Position numbers and translations under genes: made by a program. This document shows positions 1 to 10,943 of a stretch of 64,000 nt of DNA, one piece after another. The notes beneath the pieces are model-generated. The model was not told the origin of the DNA. It ran no database searches and saw only the letters and a list, made by a program, of their open reading frames with translations. The stretch comes from Verticillium longisporum (Eukaryota > Ascomycota > Sordariomycetes > Glomerellales > Plectosphaerellaceae): assembly GCA_019188255.1 (NCBI GenBank), contig JAETXT010000015.1, positions 992,001 through 1,056,000 on the forward strand, read 5' to 3'. The first letter of the stretch is position 1. Every line of letters begins with the position of its first letter.

Positions 1-879
1 GTATCTGGGGGGGCGCAGACTTGGGACGCCATCTGCCATTGGCTGCCTGTGCGACCTGCTGCCCCTTGGTAACGGCGCGTTGCTGGATCGGTGGACCCCT
101 AGAATCTGCACCCCTTCCTTCTTCGACAGTGCCGTGAGGCCGGTCTATTCTCAGGGGCTGGCTGCGCTACTGCTCCTGCTGCCTACCCCTAACCTCCACC
201 AAGCACGCTTGTGGGCTCCCAAGGCTCCTCCTGCCGCCAACCAAGGCTGCTTTGGGTCACCGATTCAGGCACGGAAATGACCCCCCCTCCTTCCCCCCCA
301 GCAATGCCTTCCCTTAGCAAGTCCCTTTGCCCCTGTCAACCTTCCCCTTGTCCCTTCACATCCCTGTCGTTCTTTCCCCCGGGCCCCCCAGAACATGGAC
401 CGCGCCTTACGAAATGACCTTGAACAGCCCATCGTATCGAGAAGATGGCGCCTGGGCACTCGGTTACGGGGCAATGAACACCCATCACTGGATCGAGGTG
501 CACGGGCTCGTCTCCATCCATCAGTACCCGCTTCAAGGGGGAAGGGCCATGCGCGTGCCGTCTGGCGGTCGCTGTGCTCGGTGGTGCAGGTAAGGCGAGG
601 CGAGGGTGGTGCCTCCGTGGAGGGATGAGAGAGAGCGCGCATCTTCTGATAAAACCGCCGTCTCCGTGCTCAGTCGACTGGCATGCTCTCCCCCCTTCTG
701 CCTCACCTCCATCTCTCATCACCCTACAACACGCCCCCTCTTCCTCCTCTTGTTTCTTCCTAGCACACAACTGCATCACTCGTTAATAGGCAGTCTTTGA
801 ACCTTCGTCAACCTTCGCTCAGTACCCTACCAGCCAATAATTCTTTCCACACACCCCATCACCAACAACAATATTCAAG
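1..879. other. Intergenic, upstream of the GH16 gene
   Basis: I see no credible gene here: the open frames overlap on both strands, are Pro/Arg-rich and resemble no family. The last 150 bases are pyrimidine- and CA-rich, as in fungal 5' leaders, and run into the GH16 start codon at 880. Confidence 0.6.
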
Positions 880-2170
880 ATGGTTTCCAAGCTCTTCGCC
901 GTGGCCCTGGCCGCCTCTTCCCTCGTCTCCGCCCAGACCTTCACCGACTGCGACCCCACCAAGAAGTGTAAGTCCCGTCTGGACTCTGGACACGCCCCAT
1001 GCGCGGCGCCGTCTATACAATGCATGCTAACATGATCACCCCAGCCTGTGACCCCGACCCTGCCTTTGGCAAGACGGTCGACATTGACTTCACCAAGTCC
1101 AACGGCGAGGACTACCTCTACACCCTCCCCGGCACCAAGGTCACCTACGACAAGGAGAAGGGCGCCGTCTTCTCCATCCAGAAGGAGACCGATGCCCCCA
1201 CCAAGGCCTCGCACAAGTTCATCTTCTTCGGTGAGCTCGAGTGCACCGTCCAGGCCGCCAACATGCAGGGCATTGTCACCTCGATCGTCCTGCAGTCCAA
1301 GGGCCTCGACGAGGTTGACTGGGGGTGGACCGGTGGCGGCGACGCCAAGGTCCAGACCAGCTGCATCTCCAAGGGTGGCCCGTCCACCTGCGACCGCGGT
1401 GGCAAGCCCGCCGTTGCCAACCCCCTCAACCAGTTCCACAAGTACGGCATCGTCTGGAACCAGAACAAGATTGACTGGACCATCGACGGCGCTGTCGTCC
1501 GCACCCTGAACGCCGCCGACGTGGGCGACAAGTACCCCAGACCCCCATGCAGATCAAGATCGGAACCTGGCCTGCCGGCAACAAGAACACCCCCAAGGGC
1601 ACCGTCGAGTGGGCCGGTGGCTACTCGGACTACGAGAAGGCTCCCTTCATCGGCTACTACCAGAACTGCAAGATTGTCGACTATGCCGGTGGCAACGACG
1701 CCGCCAGCGGCACCCCCAACGCCAAGGAGTACGTCTACGGCGACAAGTCTGGCAAGTGGCAGTCGATCAAGATTGTTACCGGTGACGGCAGCGACGACGA
1801 TGAGAAGGACGAGACGACCACCTCTGCTCCTGCCACCAAGACCACCGCCGCCCCCAAGACCAAGACGGAGGAGGCCAGCGAGACGGAGACCGAGACGGAG
1901 ACGGAGGACGACGACGACAAGACCACCAGCACCACGGCCGCCGCCGCCGCCTCCACGACCCTGAGCTCCGTTGTCGTTTCGTCCACTGACGCCGCCGAGT
2001 CTACCGGCGCCTCTGCCACCACTTCCGGTGCCGACTCTGACTCTGCTGCCGCCTCGACCAGCGCCGGCGCCGCCTCGACGGTTGCCACCGCTCAGCCCGC
2101 CGGCGGCATGATGAACCGCGCCAACATGGCCATGGGCGCCATTGGCCTCTTCTTCGCCTTCATGCTGTAA
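880..2170 (+). CDS. GPI-anchored GH16 Crh/Utr2-like wall protein (one-base frame break)
   Basis: Crh-type GH16 proteins are secreted transglycosylases that join chitin to beta-glucan in the fungal wall. Two exons, 880-967 and 1045-2170, flank a 77-bp intron (GTAAGT, GCTAAC branch site, CAG); about 404 aa. Seen: a signal peptide at residues 1-18, a Cys-containing start (FTDCDPTKKSCDPDPAFGK), the GH16 catalytic strand DEVDWGW at residues 118-124, a Thr/Glu- then Ser/Ala-rich stalk, and a hydrophobic GPI-type tail. Two oddities. The reading frame breaks at the C run 1535-1538; one more C would give the usual YPQTPM and join the two halves. The catalytic ExDxE strand ends in Gly123 (codon GGG, 1323-1325) where Glu is expected as acid/base, and the segment after it (SCISKGGPSTC) differs from what I recall of family members. 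Family sure; activity uncertain. Confidence 0.85.
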
Positions 2171-4278
2171 ACGGCTGATACATCTTTCGGCGATGATCAG
2201 ACACAGAACGCGCGACAAGCACACAGTACAAAGGCCGGTTCGTCGGGAGAGCTCAATGTATAATTCCTACACTTCCTTGTCACACTCCTTCACGCGCCAC
2301 ACCCGGGCGTCACTGCTTCCGGCGTCTCCTCCCATGAAGGGGGTTGACTCTGGTAGGGGAGGGGCGTCGCGGGTGGTAGGACGACCTCTTCCTCAATACA
2401 TTGGCTTTTATTTAATGCACATGGGCTCTTCCAGGGACTTGGATGCACGCAGCGGGTTCCACGTCCGGACCAGGCCGACCTTTACAGATATTTTTTGATT
2501 TCATCTCAAGGTGTTTTCATGGCAGGCTCCGGGACATGGGCACGCGAAGGCCATGGGCATCAGGTAGCATGGCTTTTTGAGGCGACCTCTTGTGACGCGG
2601 AGCGTGGGCGGGCTTGCTTTGGAATTACGGTGACGATGATACCTCTAGATGGCGAGTAGTGTAGACGGATGGACCAATTGATTTTGATCAGTACAAGACA
2701 AGATGACGCACCCTTTTCCCCGTGCTGTGTTTTGTTTGCCAAGCGTGTGATTCGTGCTGTGCGGCGCGTTGCTAATTTCCCGTTTCAGACCCCTGAGCCA
2801 ACGGATCCAAGGCTAGGGGGCACTCATTTCCGCCGCCCAGACTTTTTCTTGGGACGCGGGGCTGCATTGGGCGGAGAGTGCTGAGGGATAAACAGTGCCG
2901 AAGCGGGAAGGAATCCATCTTGTCAACGATTCGGTTGCGCAGTTATGCAGTGCAAGGCAAAAGACGACGCGAAGTCGTTGCCGCTTCCTCTTTCGATAGT
3001 AGACTTTGACAGATAGACTTTCGATCTCGGCCTTCACATGGCGTCGTCTGCGAAGCTCAACTGAGTTACGGGACGCCAACGGGCCGGCGCCCGGATCGGG
3101 ACAAGGGAGAATTAGAGGGGAATTAGAGGGGAGGGGGGGTAGGCCCCCCTGGAACTTGGAAGCGAGCGGAAGGATTTAACCCCGGAAATCAAATATACCT
3201 GAATACGATGCGAGAGCTGGGTTTGGTAAGAGATCGATGCAACTTTGATGATGGTTTCTTCGATGCCACTTTGATGATCGTTTCTTCGTGTGCAGCTAGG
3301 TTTTTCCTTCGAGGGGGATAGAATAGTCAGGGGGTTCAACTGGTTAGACGTTTGCTTACCCAAGGTACGGTACCTAGGTACTGAGGTAGGTATGGTACTT
3401 ATATGTATACATGTCGGTGGAAAGGGGGTGCGTTAGTGGATCGTGCCTGATGTTAATCGGAAATCATCTCGTGAGGAAGCGACATTGCACTGCGAAAGGG
3501 GCAAGAGCAATGGGAAGCAGAAGTATATCGGACCTGTGCGTCATGGCGGATTCGATAAGCTTTGGGCACTCGCACGGTTTCATTTCAGTTCTGCGCATGA
3601 TATATGCTTTCCATTCTGCTCTGAAGTGGACAGACTGCCTGTCGTATGAGAGGAGATATCATCCCCCATCTTTCACGCCGATAGGGATGACACCCGTCTC
3701 TGCGCCCGTCTTGACGCGGCCCCATACCAAGTATGAATGAACCTTCCCGAAGTGTTTTCGAGCAGGTGCTGCATCTTCTGCTCGGAGCTGCTTTTGCCTT
3801 GAGACAGTGATCCGGGTTTTGGGTCGTGCCGTGCGGGCAAACACCTGGGGCGGCCAATGGGCATGGCGTACTGCACGATTCGATTCTGGGGGGCTTCGGC
3901 ATCGTCGATTTCCGCACGACGTGATCGGCGACCTTGTGTGCCTCAACAGGGTCGACGGACCGAGTTGGTATGCCACGCTGCGAAGAAAGAAAGGCAAAAA
4001 AAAAAATAAAGAAAGTCGGACCGGCGCGATCGCTGTGCTTCAAAGCTTCGTAGACGATGGGGTGCAGACGTCATAGGTTGGGGGTCATGGAAGCTTGGGA
4101 AGACCTTTACCGGCCGATGCTGGAAGCGCCTCAAAAGGCCGAATGTGCCTCGTGGCCAGGACCGCTTGATCTGCCCCGATACACTACGATCGACAGCTTT
4201 TTATCCTCAGCAGACGATACGCACGAGGCGCGCATACAGACACACGAGAGACCCCTGAAGCACAATAGGACAACCACC
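2171..4278. other. Intergenic, no gene seen
   Basis: Holds the 3' region of the GH16 gene and the promoter of the dehydrogenase. No open frame here has recognisable content. A short GGTACC/CCTAGGTA-type palindromic stretch lies at about 3360-3400 (see the larger one at 28.9-29.5 kb). Confidence 0.5.
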
Positions 4279-5450
4279 ATGGCAGACGACTACAAGTTCG
4301 AGGGCTGGATCGGCCATGACGAGGCTTCGGTCAAGGGTAACATGGTCTGGGAGGCATTTGAGCCTAAGTCTTGGGAAGACACAGATGTTGACATCAAAGT
4401 CACGCACAGCGGCATTTGCGGTTCGGACTTACACATGCTGCGCTCTGGCTGGGTAAGCTTTTCCACCATCTCTGTGCTCGCCTTAGCCTGCCAGCCCACT
4501 CGCCTTCTGCAGAAAGCAGCTGACCACCAGAACAGGGCCCTGCTCCGTATCCGATCTGTGTCGGCCATGAAATCGTCGGCGTCGCCGTCCGTGTCGGCTC
4601 TAAAGCCTCGGGCGGCATTCAGCTTGGGGACCGCGTCGGCGTCGGTGCGCAGGCAGACAGCTGCTTCGGCCGCGGTGCCTCGGCGGGGTCGTGTGGTGAG
4701 TGCGATGAAGGCTCCGTCAACTACTGCCCTCGCGCCGTGCATACGTACGGCGGCTTCCACTTCAACGGAGGTAAGACGATGGGCGGCCACGCGACCTACC
4801 ACCGATGTCCCTCGGCCTTCGTCATCAAGATTCCCGACGGCCTCGCGTCGGAGGACGCTGCGCCCATGCTTTGCGGCGGCGTTACCGTATACTCGCCCTT
4901 GCGGTTTCACGGAGCAGGGCCTGGCAAGACGGTGGGTATCGTTGGAGTCGGTGGCCTGGGCCATTTTGGCGTGCTCTTTGCGCGGGCCCTCGGTGCTGAC
5001 CGCGTCGTGGGCATCAGCCGGAAGGCGGACAAGAGGGACGAGGTGCTGCAGATGGGCGCCGACGCGTACATATCGACAGACGGGGATGCCGACTGGGCCA
5101 AGGAGAACGCCAAGAGTATCGACATCATCATCTCGACTGTCAGCTCGAGCCGTATGCCCCTGCAGGAGTATCTGGGCCTGCTGCGGCGCGACGGCACCTT
5201 CGTCCAGGTGGGCAACCCGGATGACGGGCAGTTCTCGTTCCACCCGGGCCCGTTGCTTGCGGGGCGGGTCAAGATGACGGGTTCGGCCATCGGATCGCCG
5301 GCGGAAATTCGGGACATGTTTGACCTGAGCGTGCGCCAGGGGGTCAAGCCGTGGGTGCAGGTGCGGCCGATGGCGGATGCGAACGCAGCCATTGTGGATG
5401 TCGAGGAGGGTAAACCGCGGTATCGCTACGTCTTGGTGAATGAGGTGTAA
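4279..5450 (+). CDS. NADP-dependent alcohol dehydrogenase, cinnamyl-alcohol/ADH6 type
   Basis: Zinc-dependent medium-chain dehydrogenase that interconverts aldehydes and alcohols, probably cytosolic. Exons 4279-4452 and 4536-5450 (83-bp intron) give 362 aa. The start is set by a perfect CACCATGG context, although the frame stays open upstream to 4057. Visible: catalytic zinc ligands in GICGSDLH (Cys47) and GHE (69-70), a Cys-rich structural zinc loop (SCGECDEGSVNYC), the Rossmann motif GVGGLGHFG, and the family's C-terminal KPRYRYVLVNE. The length is usual for the family. It stands alone, with no neighbouring pathway genes, so its physiological substrate cannot be read from context. No truncation or frame problem is seen. 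Confidence 0.93.
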
Positions 5451-5679
5451 AGATGGGCTTTGTTGAATATGAACATGGATGCTTCATGAGGACACTGCCT
5501 TCATTTTCCTTGAATCGGTGTTGAAAACTAAGGAGCATCATCTCATCATGCAAGTCAGCATGCGTCTAGACAGCGCAGCAGTGGTACAACCTCTGGAGAG
5601 ACCAATCACAGGCGCGATGCCGACGTGATACCAATATAGCCTGAACCAGGCAATTGCCTGCCGGTCATCATTCACATCC

Positions 5680-6283
5680 ATGCGGTCGGATATATGGTCC
5701 CCCAACGTTCACCTAGCCCTCCTCACCAGCCTCCCCACGCCGCGCATCCTCGCCCTCTGCGGCGCCGGCCTCTCGGCCTCCTCCGGCCTCCCCACCTCGC
5801 CACGCCCGAGGCCTTCGCCGCCGACCCGGCCGTCGCGCCCGGCCAGACGCCGCCGCTGCTCGACGCGGCGCGCTCCCGTCGTGTCCGCGGTGCTCGTCGC
5901 TGCTGCGGCCGGGCGTCCTCTGGTTCGGCGAGGCGCTCGACGACGCGCTGCTGGACTCGGTCGACGTCGTTCTCGTCGTCGGCACGAGCGCGCACGTGGT
6001 GCCTGCGGCGGCGTACGTGGAGCTCGGCCGCGCGCGCGGAGCCAGGGTTTGTGCTGTGGATGTCGAGGTCGGGCGCGACAGGCGGGAGGGGGTGGATTCC
6101 GTCTTGGAGGGGGATGCTGCTGTGCTGTTGCCGAGGATGCTGGAGCCTTTTGGAGGAATGAGCCGTGGTCTCGAGGGTTGCGTGTCGGGCGTCGGACCGT
6201 GGGTTACATGTACATGGTTGGGCTGTTGGAGGCTACTCGTGAGGACTTTTGAGGACGAGAAAGGCAGTGTAGATATTGCGTGA
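5680..6283 (+). pseudogene. Degenerate class III (SIRT5/CobB-like) sirtuin
   Basis: Remnants of an NAD-dependent deacylase. From 5680 the frame reads PRILALCGAGLSASSGLPT, the NAD-binding start of SIRT5-type fungal sirtuins. It then jumps to a second frame with LATPEAFAADPA and PPLLDAA, then to a third from about 5875 with the second zinc-binding pair (CPRCSSLLRPGVLWFGE), the core strand VVLVVGTSAHVVPAAAY and a C-terminal GDAAVLLPRMLEPF, ending at 6283. Missing are the FRG loop, the helical module, the NxD segment and the catalytic His: in intact relatives well over 100 residues lie between the retained blocks. No introns could restore these. Unlike the frame breaks elsewhere in the window this needs real deletions. 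The dehydrogenase ends 230 bp upstream. Confidence 0.85.
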
Positions 6284-7456
6284 GTTCTGCCGGGATGCCT
6301 TGCTTCCAGAATCCCTTGTTACCTCTGTGAGATCGCGTCTGGGAAGATGTCTGAATATGCGAAGAAGCATGCGTGTCAGTTCTCATCCCATACTATCATG
6401 CGTGTGCCCTGAGTCTGATGCCCTTGGACCATCTCTACAACAGGTAGCAGTTATGAACGATCGTGGGAACCTATTTCTTTTTCTGCTGCTCACCCGTGCC
6501 CAAGTCCTCGTCTCGGCGTACTACCACAGCAACGCCCGTACACAAAATGACCAGACCACCTAGTTCCACACCATGAGATATCCCAAGGCCAGGACTGACA
6601 CGTTTAGTTGCAAGGTGATATTCTAGCAAGCAAATCATGAAATGCAACCAAACACAACGAGACAGATACATGTAATAGATGAAGACGACCTAGTGTTGCT
6701 CGACTCTAGACCCAAGGATCTTTATCTTTGGCCAAGTCAACTCAGCGCTCATGGTGTCGACAGCCATGAATACCAAAAGAGACAAACACAAAATCTTCAC
6801 CCCCATCCGAGCCGTCTCCCCGCCCGCCGCCTCAACCGCACTCGCAGGCGCTGCCTCGCCACCATATGCCCCGGTCACGCACGACGCCTATTCATAGCAC
6901 CATCATACTGAAAATACATGCGCCATCCGGGCCCAGCGCCAGAGGGACATGTGTGAGCCGCGTCGTTCCGATTACGTTACCCCAGGCGGAGGCGCAGAAC
7001 GCGGACGGCACGGCACGCGCACGCCACGATGGCGTGCCTCATGGCGTCATGGTCGCAATCCCGCTCACCTTCATACGGAAATCTTTCACTGGTATATAGG
7101 GTTTGCCACCCTGCTTTCATCTCCGGACAGCTTCAGACTCCAATACCATGCGGACAACTCGGTTTCGCACCCCATTACTCAACATGAAAGAGTGGTACAT
7201 CACGGCCTGAAGCTCCTGAGCCGCAAACTCCGACGCATGAGCCTTCGTCGTTGACAAGTCCATTTATTCATTTCGACATCGCTCTCTACATCATACGGTG
7301 CATACCAACTCGCGACATATCAAGGACACATCAAGTGCCCGAATCTTCTCCTTTGACCCTCAGGCCATCTACCACGTCCAGCTCATTCATTCCAGGGGTA
7401 TTTGTATCGTCGTGAAACAAGGCTTGTCCTGCACGCAGGGTCCTTTACAATGCCGA
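6284..7456. other. Intergenic, 3' side of the Zn2Cys6 gene
   Basis: No gene recognised. It should contain the 3' UTR of the regulator on the minus strand. A 62-codon minus-strand frame (6690-6878) with one hydrophobic stretch was considered and not called. Confidence 0.5.
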
Positions 7457-9997
7457 TCATCGCTCATGCTGTGTCCTCCTGACGGAAAGACAACTCTGTA
7501 CGTCCTCAAATGAACATCCACCGAGAAGAGACCTCATCTCAACCTCTGCCCGGTGACTTCCGGACCATTGACCAGCCATTCTCGTCATGCCAACCGTCGG
7601 CGCAAAATCATCATACATGTCTTCATCACTGCTCTCGTCCACATCCTCCAAACTCTGGGGGCTGTGAGCATTGCTGGCGTCACGACTCGGCAGCCCGCTA
7701 AAGCTTCCCAGCGAAGGAGCACCGGCTAGGCTGCTCAGAGCCGACAAGCCACTCGGACCGGTGCTTACGCTCCCTGCAATGTCGGCCACGCTGCCGCTGC
7801 GGCTCATGGACGGCTTTTCTGGGAGCTTCTTTAGCAGTCCCGTGGATATGTCGAGCATCTTCATAGCGAATGCCGTCAGTCCCGTGCCTTCACCCGGCTT
7901 GGAGCTAACCGAAAGTGTCCAGCGGTACTCGCCCAGACGTCGGCGATACCAGTCAGCCTCCTCCCTTCCCGGACTCGTAGCCCAGAGGAGCGAGCCAAAC
8001 GTGCCGATGAGCGCAAAGTTCGTCTTTGACGCGAAATACCAAAAGGAACGAATGTGCGAAGGGTTCAATCGGTTGACAAAGTCCATGGCCGAGATTAGGC
8101 GGGCTTTGGCTGCACTCCGACAAATATGATGGACGTACGGATCAAGGGCGGATGCGGGCGCAGCGAGCGAGCGGATGATACGTCGATGGAGGGTGATTTC
8201 AGTTGCGAAATATGCCAAGTGCAGATACCCAATGCTGGATAGGCGGCTGGTCGAAGCTGCCGAGGGCGTGAAGGAATTGTCCATGCGGATAGCCGTGGGT
8301 AGTCCTGCATACCACTCCTTGAGTTTCAGCTGGATTGGCTTGGCGAGAGACAGCACTAGATGCGTTCCCTGGGCTCCGCTGTTCGTAACTGTCTGCTTCG
8401 CCTGCAGCGTGTAGAACGTGTCGAGAATCTCGGAGAGAATCTGGGAGAGGTGCACCATCTGTGAAAAGAGTGTGCGGCCCCTCTCAATCTCCAGTTGATC
8501 CTCAGAGTCATTCTCGTCCCATTCAACGTCGGGAAAGTCGTGCTCTGTCAGAGGCCTTACGCCCCAGTTTGATGCAAAGATATGGGAAGGCCGACCATGC
8601 ACAAGCGCTCCCCATTTATCTTGCATGTACAAGGCCCAAGCAAGCCGCTTCCTGAGACCCTTCTCCCAGGGCGGTATCTTCCATCCCGTGCAATCCAAGT
8701 GCAGGCCAAGTTCTTGGCCAATGGCCACCAGTTGCGCGGTCGGCGCCCACTGGTCGCCTTCTGGTCTCTGGGAGAGAAGCAGCCCGGCTTGTATGGTGGA
8801 CAGCTTTGGTCGATACATGGCGTCTGACAGTGTTGTGCGCACCAGCCGCTCAAGTTCCCGTACATCAGGCCTGGGGATTCGCCGAAGATCTTCGTCATGA
8901 TCCCACCAGTTGATTGCCAGTATGTAGACAGCAGCCAGCAGGGGTGGCGAGAATTCACGATAGCCTCGCTCGTACTTTTCCAAGAAAACCGTCTTTTGGA
9001 TAATGGGAAACCCTGGATGGACGATGCGATAGTAGAGGTCGACGAGCTTCTTCCCATGGGGGCGAACGACAGCCTCGACCTCCTCGATGTCCTCCAGGGT
9101 ATGCTCGTACCCTGGCGTGTTCATGTCCGGGAGCATGAGGAACGTCTCGTCGTCACTAACCTTGCGTAGGGTGCCTCGTGACAGGAGGCTCTCGTCGTGG
9201 GGATCAAAGGGTGAAAGGTTGATGAGGGATGGCTCAAAGTCGGTGGTTGGTCCGATGTACTGGCTGTAACGGTCGTTCTGGAGTCCCAGCGTTCGCTTGA
9301 GAAGGGTTGGGCCGCCGACGTTGGCCATGTCTTCGATGAATGAGCTGCTGCCGGCAGTGCTAGAGAGACTGGGTTGAGGTTGACGTCTCCGCCTGATATC
9401 AGACCTCGCTGGAGAGCTATTGGACCAATCACATGTTAGAGATCGTCAAGGGGAGCGTGACCAAGATGAGTGCCGATGAGGGTAGTATGATAGCAGAAGA
9501 GGGGGTGGAAGGAGGTGCATTCATGTAAGTAGGAAGAAAGTGGCGGAACCAGCCAAGCCGGAACGATGCGAGGCAGGCAGGCAGGCAGGACAGGGCCAAG
9601 GGGGAGGGGGGCGAGCGGGCGCCGCGCGAACCACGTGGAAGAGCACAAGACTGACTGACCTTCGCTTCCCGTCGTCGGCGAGATGACCGTTGAGTTTCCG
9701 TTTCCTTGCGGGGGGGCTCGAGACGAAAGAACATTCAGAGCCGCGGTTCTGGCAGGGCAGACAGCCCTCTTCGTCGTCGTCGGTCAGAGTGCACTTGATT
9801 CGGAAGCGCTGGCAAATGTCGCAAGGGCTTGGGGCTCGACCAGTGTAGGAGGCCTCGGCCGACTCGAGACCGGGCATGCTGCGGTAGGACTGGGAGGTGC
9901 TGCAGCTGTCTTGCCGATAGGAGTTTTGGCGGACGGGCTTAGGAGCGATGGCGATGGGAGCCGTCCTGATGACGGCAGGTTGATTGGATTTAGACAT
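7457..9997 (-). CDS. Zn2Cys6 transcription factor, DAL81/TamA-like
   Basis: Fungal binuclear-zinc regulator. DAL81/TamA proteins are co-activators of nitrogen-catabolic genes. Exon 1 is 9997-9660 and exon 2 9416-7457, with a 243-bp intron (GTCAGT...AATAG); 765 aa. The start is the first ATG ahead of the zinc cluster, which has six cysteines at residues 59, 62, 69, 79, 82 and 89 (CDICQRFRIKC...CLPC...C), followed by a basic stretch (ARKRKLNG). The middle is a fungal-specific regulator domain with DETFLMLPDMNTPGYEHTL, HPGFPIIQKTVFLEKY and the LSQRPEGDQWAPTAQL / CTGWKIPPWEKGLRKRLAWA signature that I associate with the DAL81/TamA group. Several GATAAG sites lie upstream. DNA-binding class sure, subgroup fairly sure, targets unknown. 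Confidence 0.88.
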
Positions 9998-10420
9998 GCC
10001 GGGCAGTGGGCAGGTAATCAAGGGATATGTCGAGCAGAACAGTCAATCCGTAGGGCCACGGCAGCGATAGCGATAGCCGGGCTGGGTTGGGCCCCGTCCA
10101 AGAGGTCCGGGGTCGGGGGTGGTGGTGCGTAGTATCGCGGGCTGCCGCGTTTCCAAAGGAGGTGATGGCGGAAATGCCAGGATCCTGATAGGCTTCTGTG
10201 GGGGTATCCGGAGGCGGAGTGGGCTCTCGGCAGCAAGGGCGTCAACCCCAAACGTGTAACTCACTGCTCCAAGTGATGTAATGCGCCTGCCAGACTGGGT
10301 ATCTGGCAGTTCTGACAGCTCGGATAGGCTGGATTGCGGCGAGGCGTGGTGGTCGATGATGGCGAAATTGGGAAGAAGGGGGCTTCGATCCCGTAACACA
10401 AACCACGAAACGGGTTTGCA

Positions 10421-10943
10421 GATAAGAGGGCCAAGGGCCGGGGCCGTGGAGATAAGGCTCTGAGTGGTGGAGAGACGGCAGGTACTTGGAGTGTTCAAAG
10501 GGGGTGTGGGATACCCACGCTCAGGGTTCCAGGCGGCGGCGCAAGGGCTCCTGTGAGATGAGAGAAGGGGGAGATAAGGATGAGGAAGAGTCGAATGAGA
10601 TGGCGGGGTCGGTGTTGCTCAGCGGGCACGAAGTCCGGAGACTGTGGGTTTCCCAAAACGTGACTGATGTGACTTGAAGGGATATATGGTAGGCAGATAA
10701 CCCGGCCGCAGCTAGAGTGGGCGTGCCTCGATGTTGGTGCTGGGTTGCGGGCGTTTGGCAGATGCCGACTCTCTTCAGCTCGTCAGCTCTGTCGAGCTTG
10801 TCAAGAGGCCGAATGGATTTAAAGACCAGGGCCGCCTCACTTAGCCGCTGCGTGGTGTCGCACTGCTGTGGGGAGAGAGAGGCTATCGTCTCTGGGTTCG
10901 GAGCAGGAATCTCAAGTGACGACAGAAGCCAGGATGAGATAAG
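10421..10943 (+). promoter_or_regulatory. Cluster of GATA-factor (AreA/NIT2-type) sites
   Basis: GATAAG occurs at 10421, 10451, 10573 and 10938 and GATAAC at 10696, all read on the + strand, with further GATAG copies at about 10066-10075, 10190 and 10325. They lie 0.4-0.95 kb upstream of the start codon of the DAL81/TamA-like gene on the minus strand. HGATAR is the known site of fungal nitrogen GATA factors; binding here is inferred. Confidence 0.5.

Noticed and set aside
1145..2224. 359-codon minus-strand frame opposite the GH16 gene
   Set aside because: Gly/Arg/Val-rich mirror of GC-rich coding DNA; the + strand has signal peptide, GH16 motifs and GPI tail.
5795..5880. Introns restoring the small sirtuin
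   Set aside because: The retained blocks lack more than 100 residues of the catalytic core, which no splicing can supply.
6690..6878. 62-codon minus-strand frame with a hydrophobic stretch
   Set aside because: Too short, no other evidence, and in the probable 3' region of the Zn2Cys6 gene.
4279..9997. Alcohol dehydrogenase plus Zn2Cys6 factor as a secondary-metabolite cluster
   Set aside because: No backbone synthase, P450 or transporter nearby; the regulator resembles the nitrogen co-activator DAL81/TamA.
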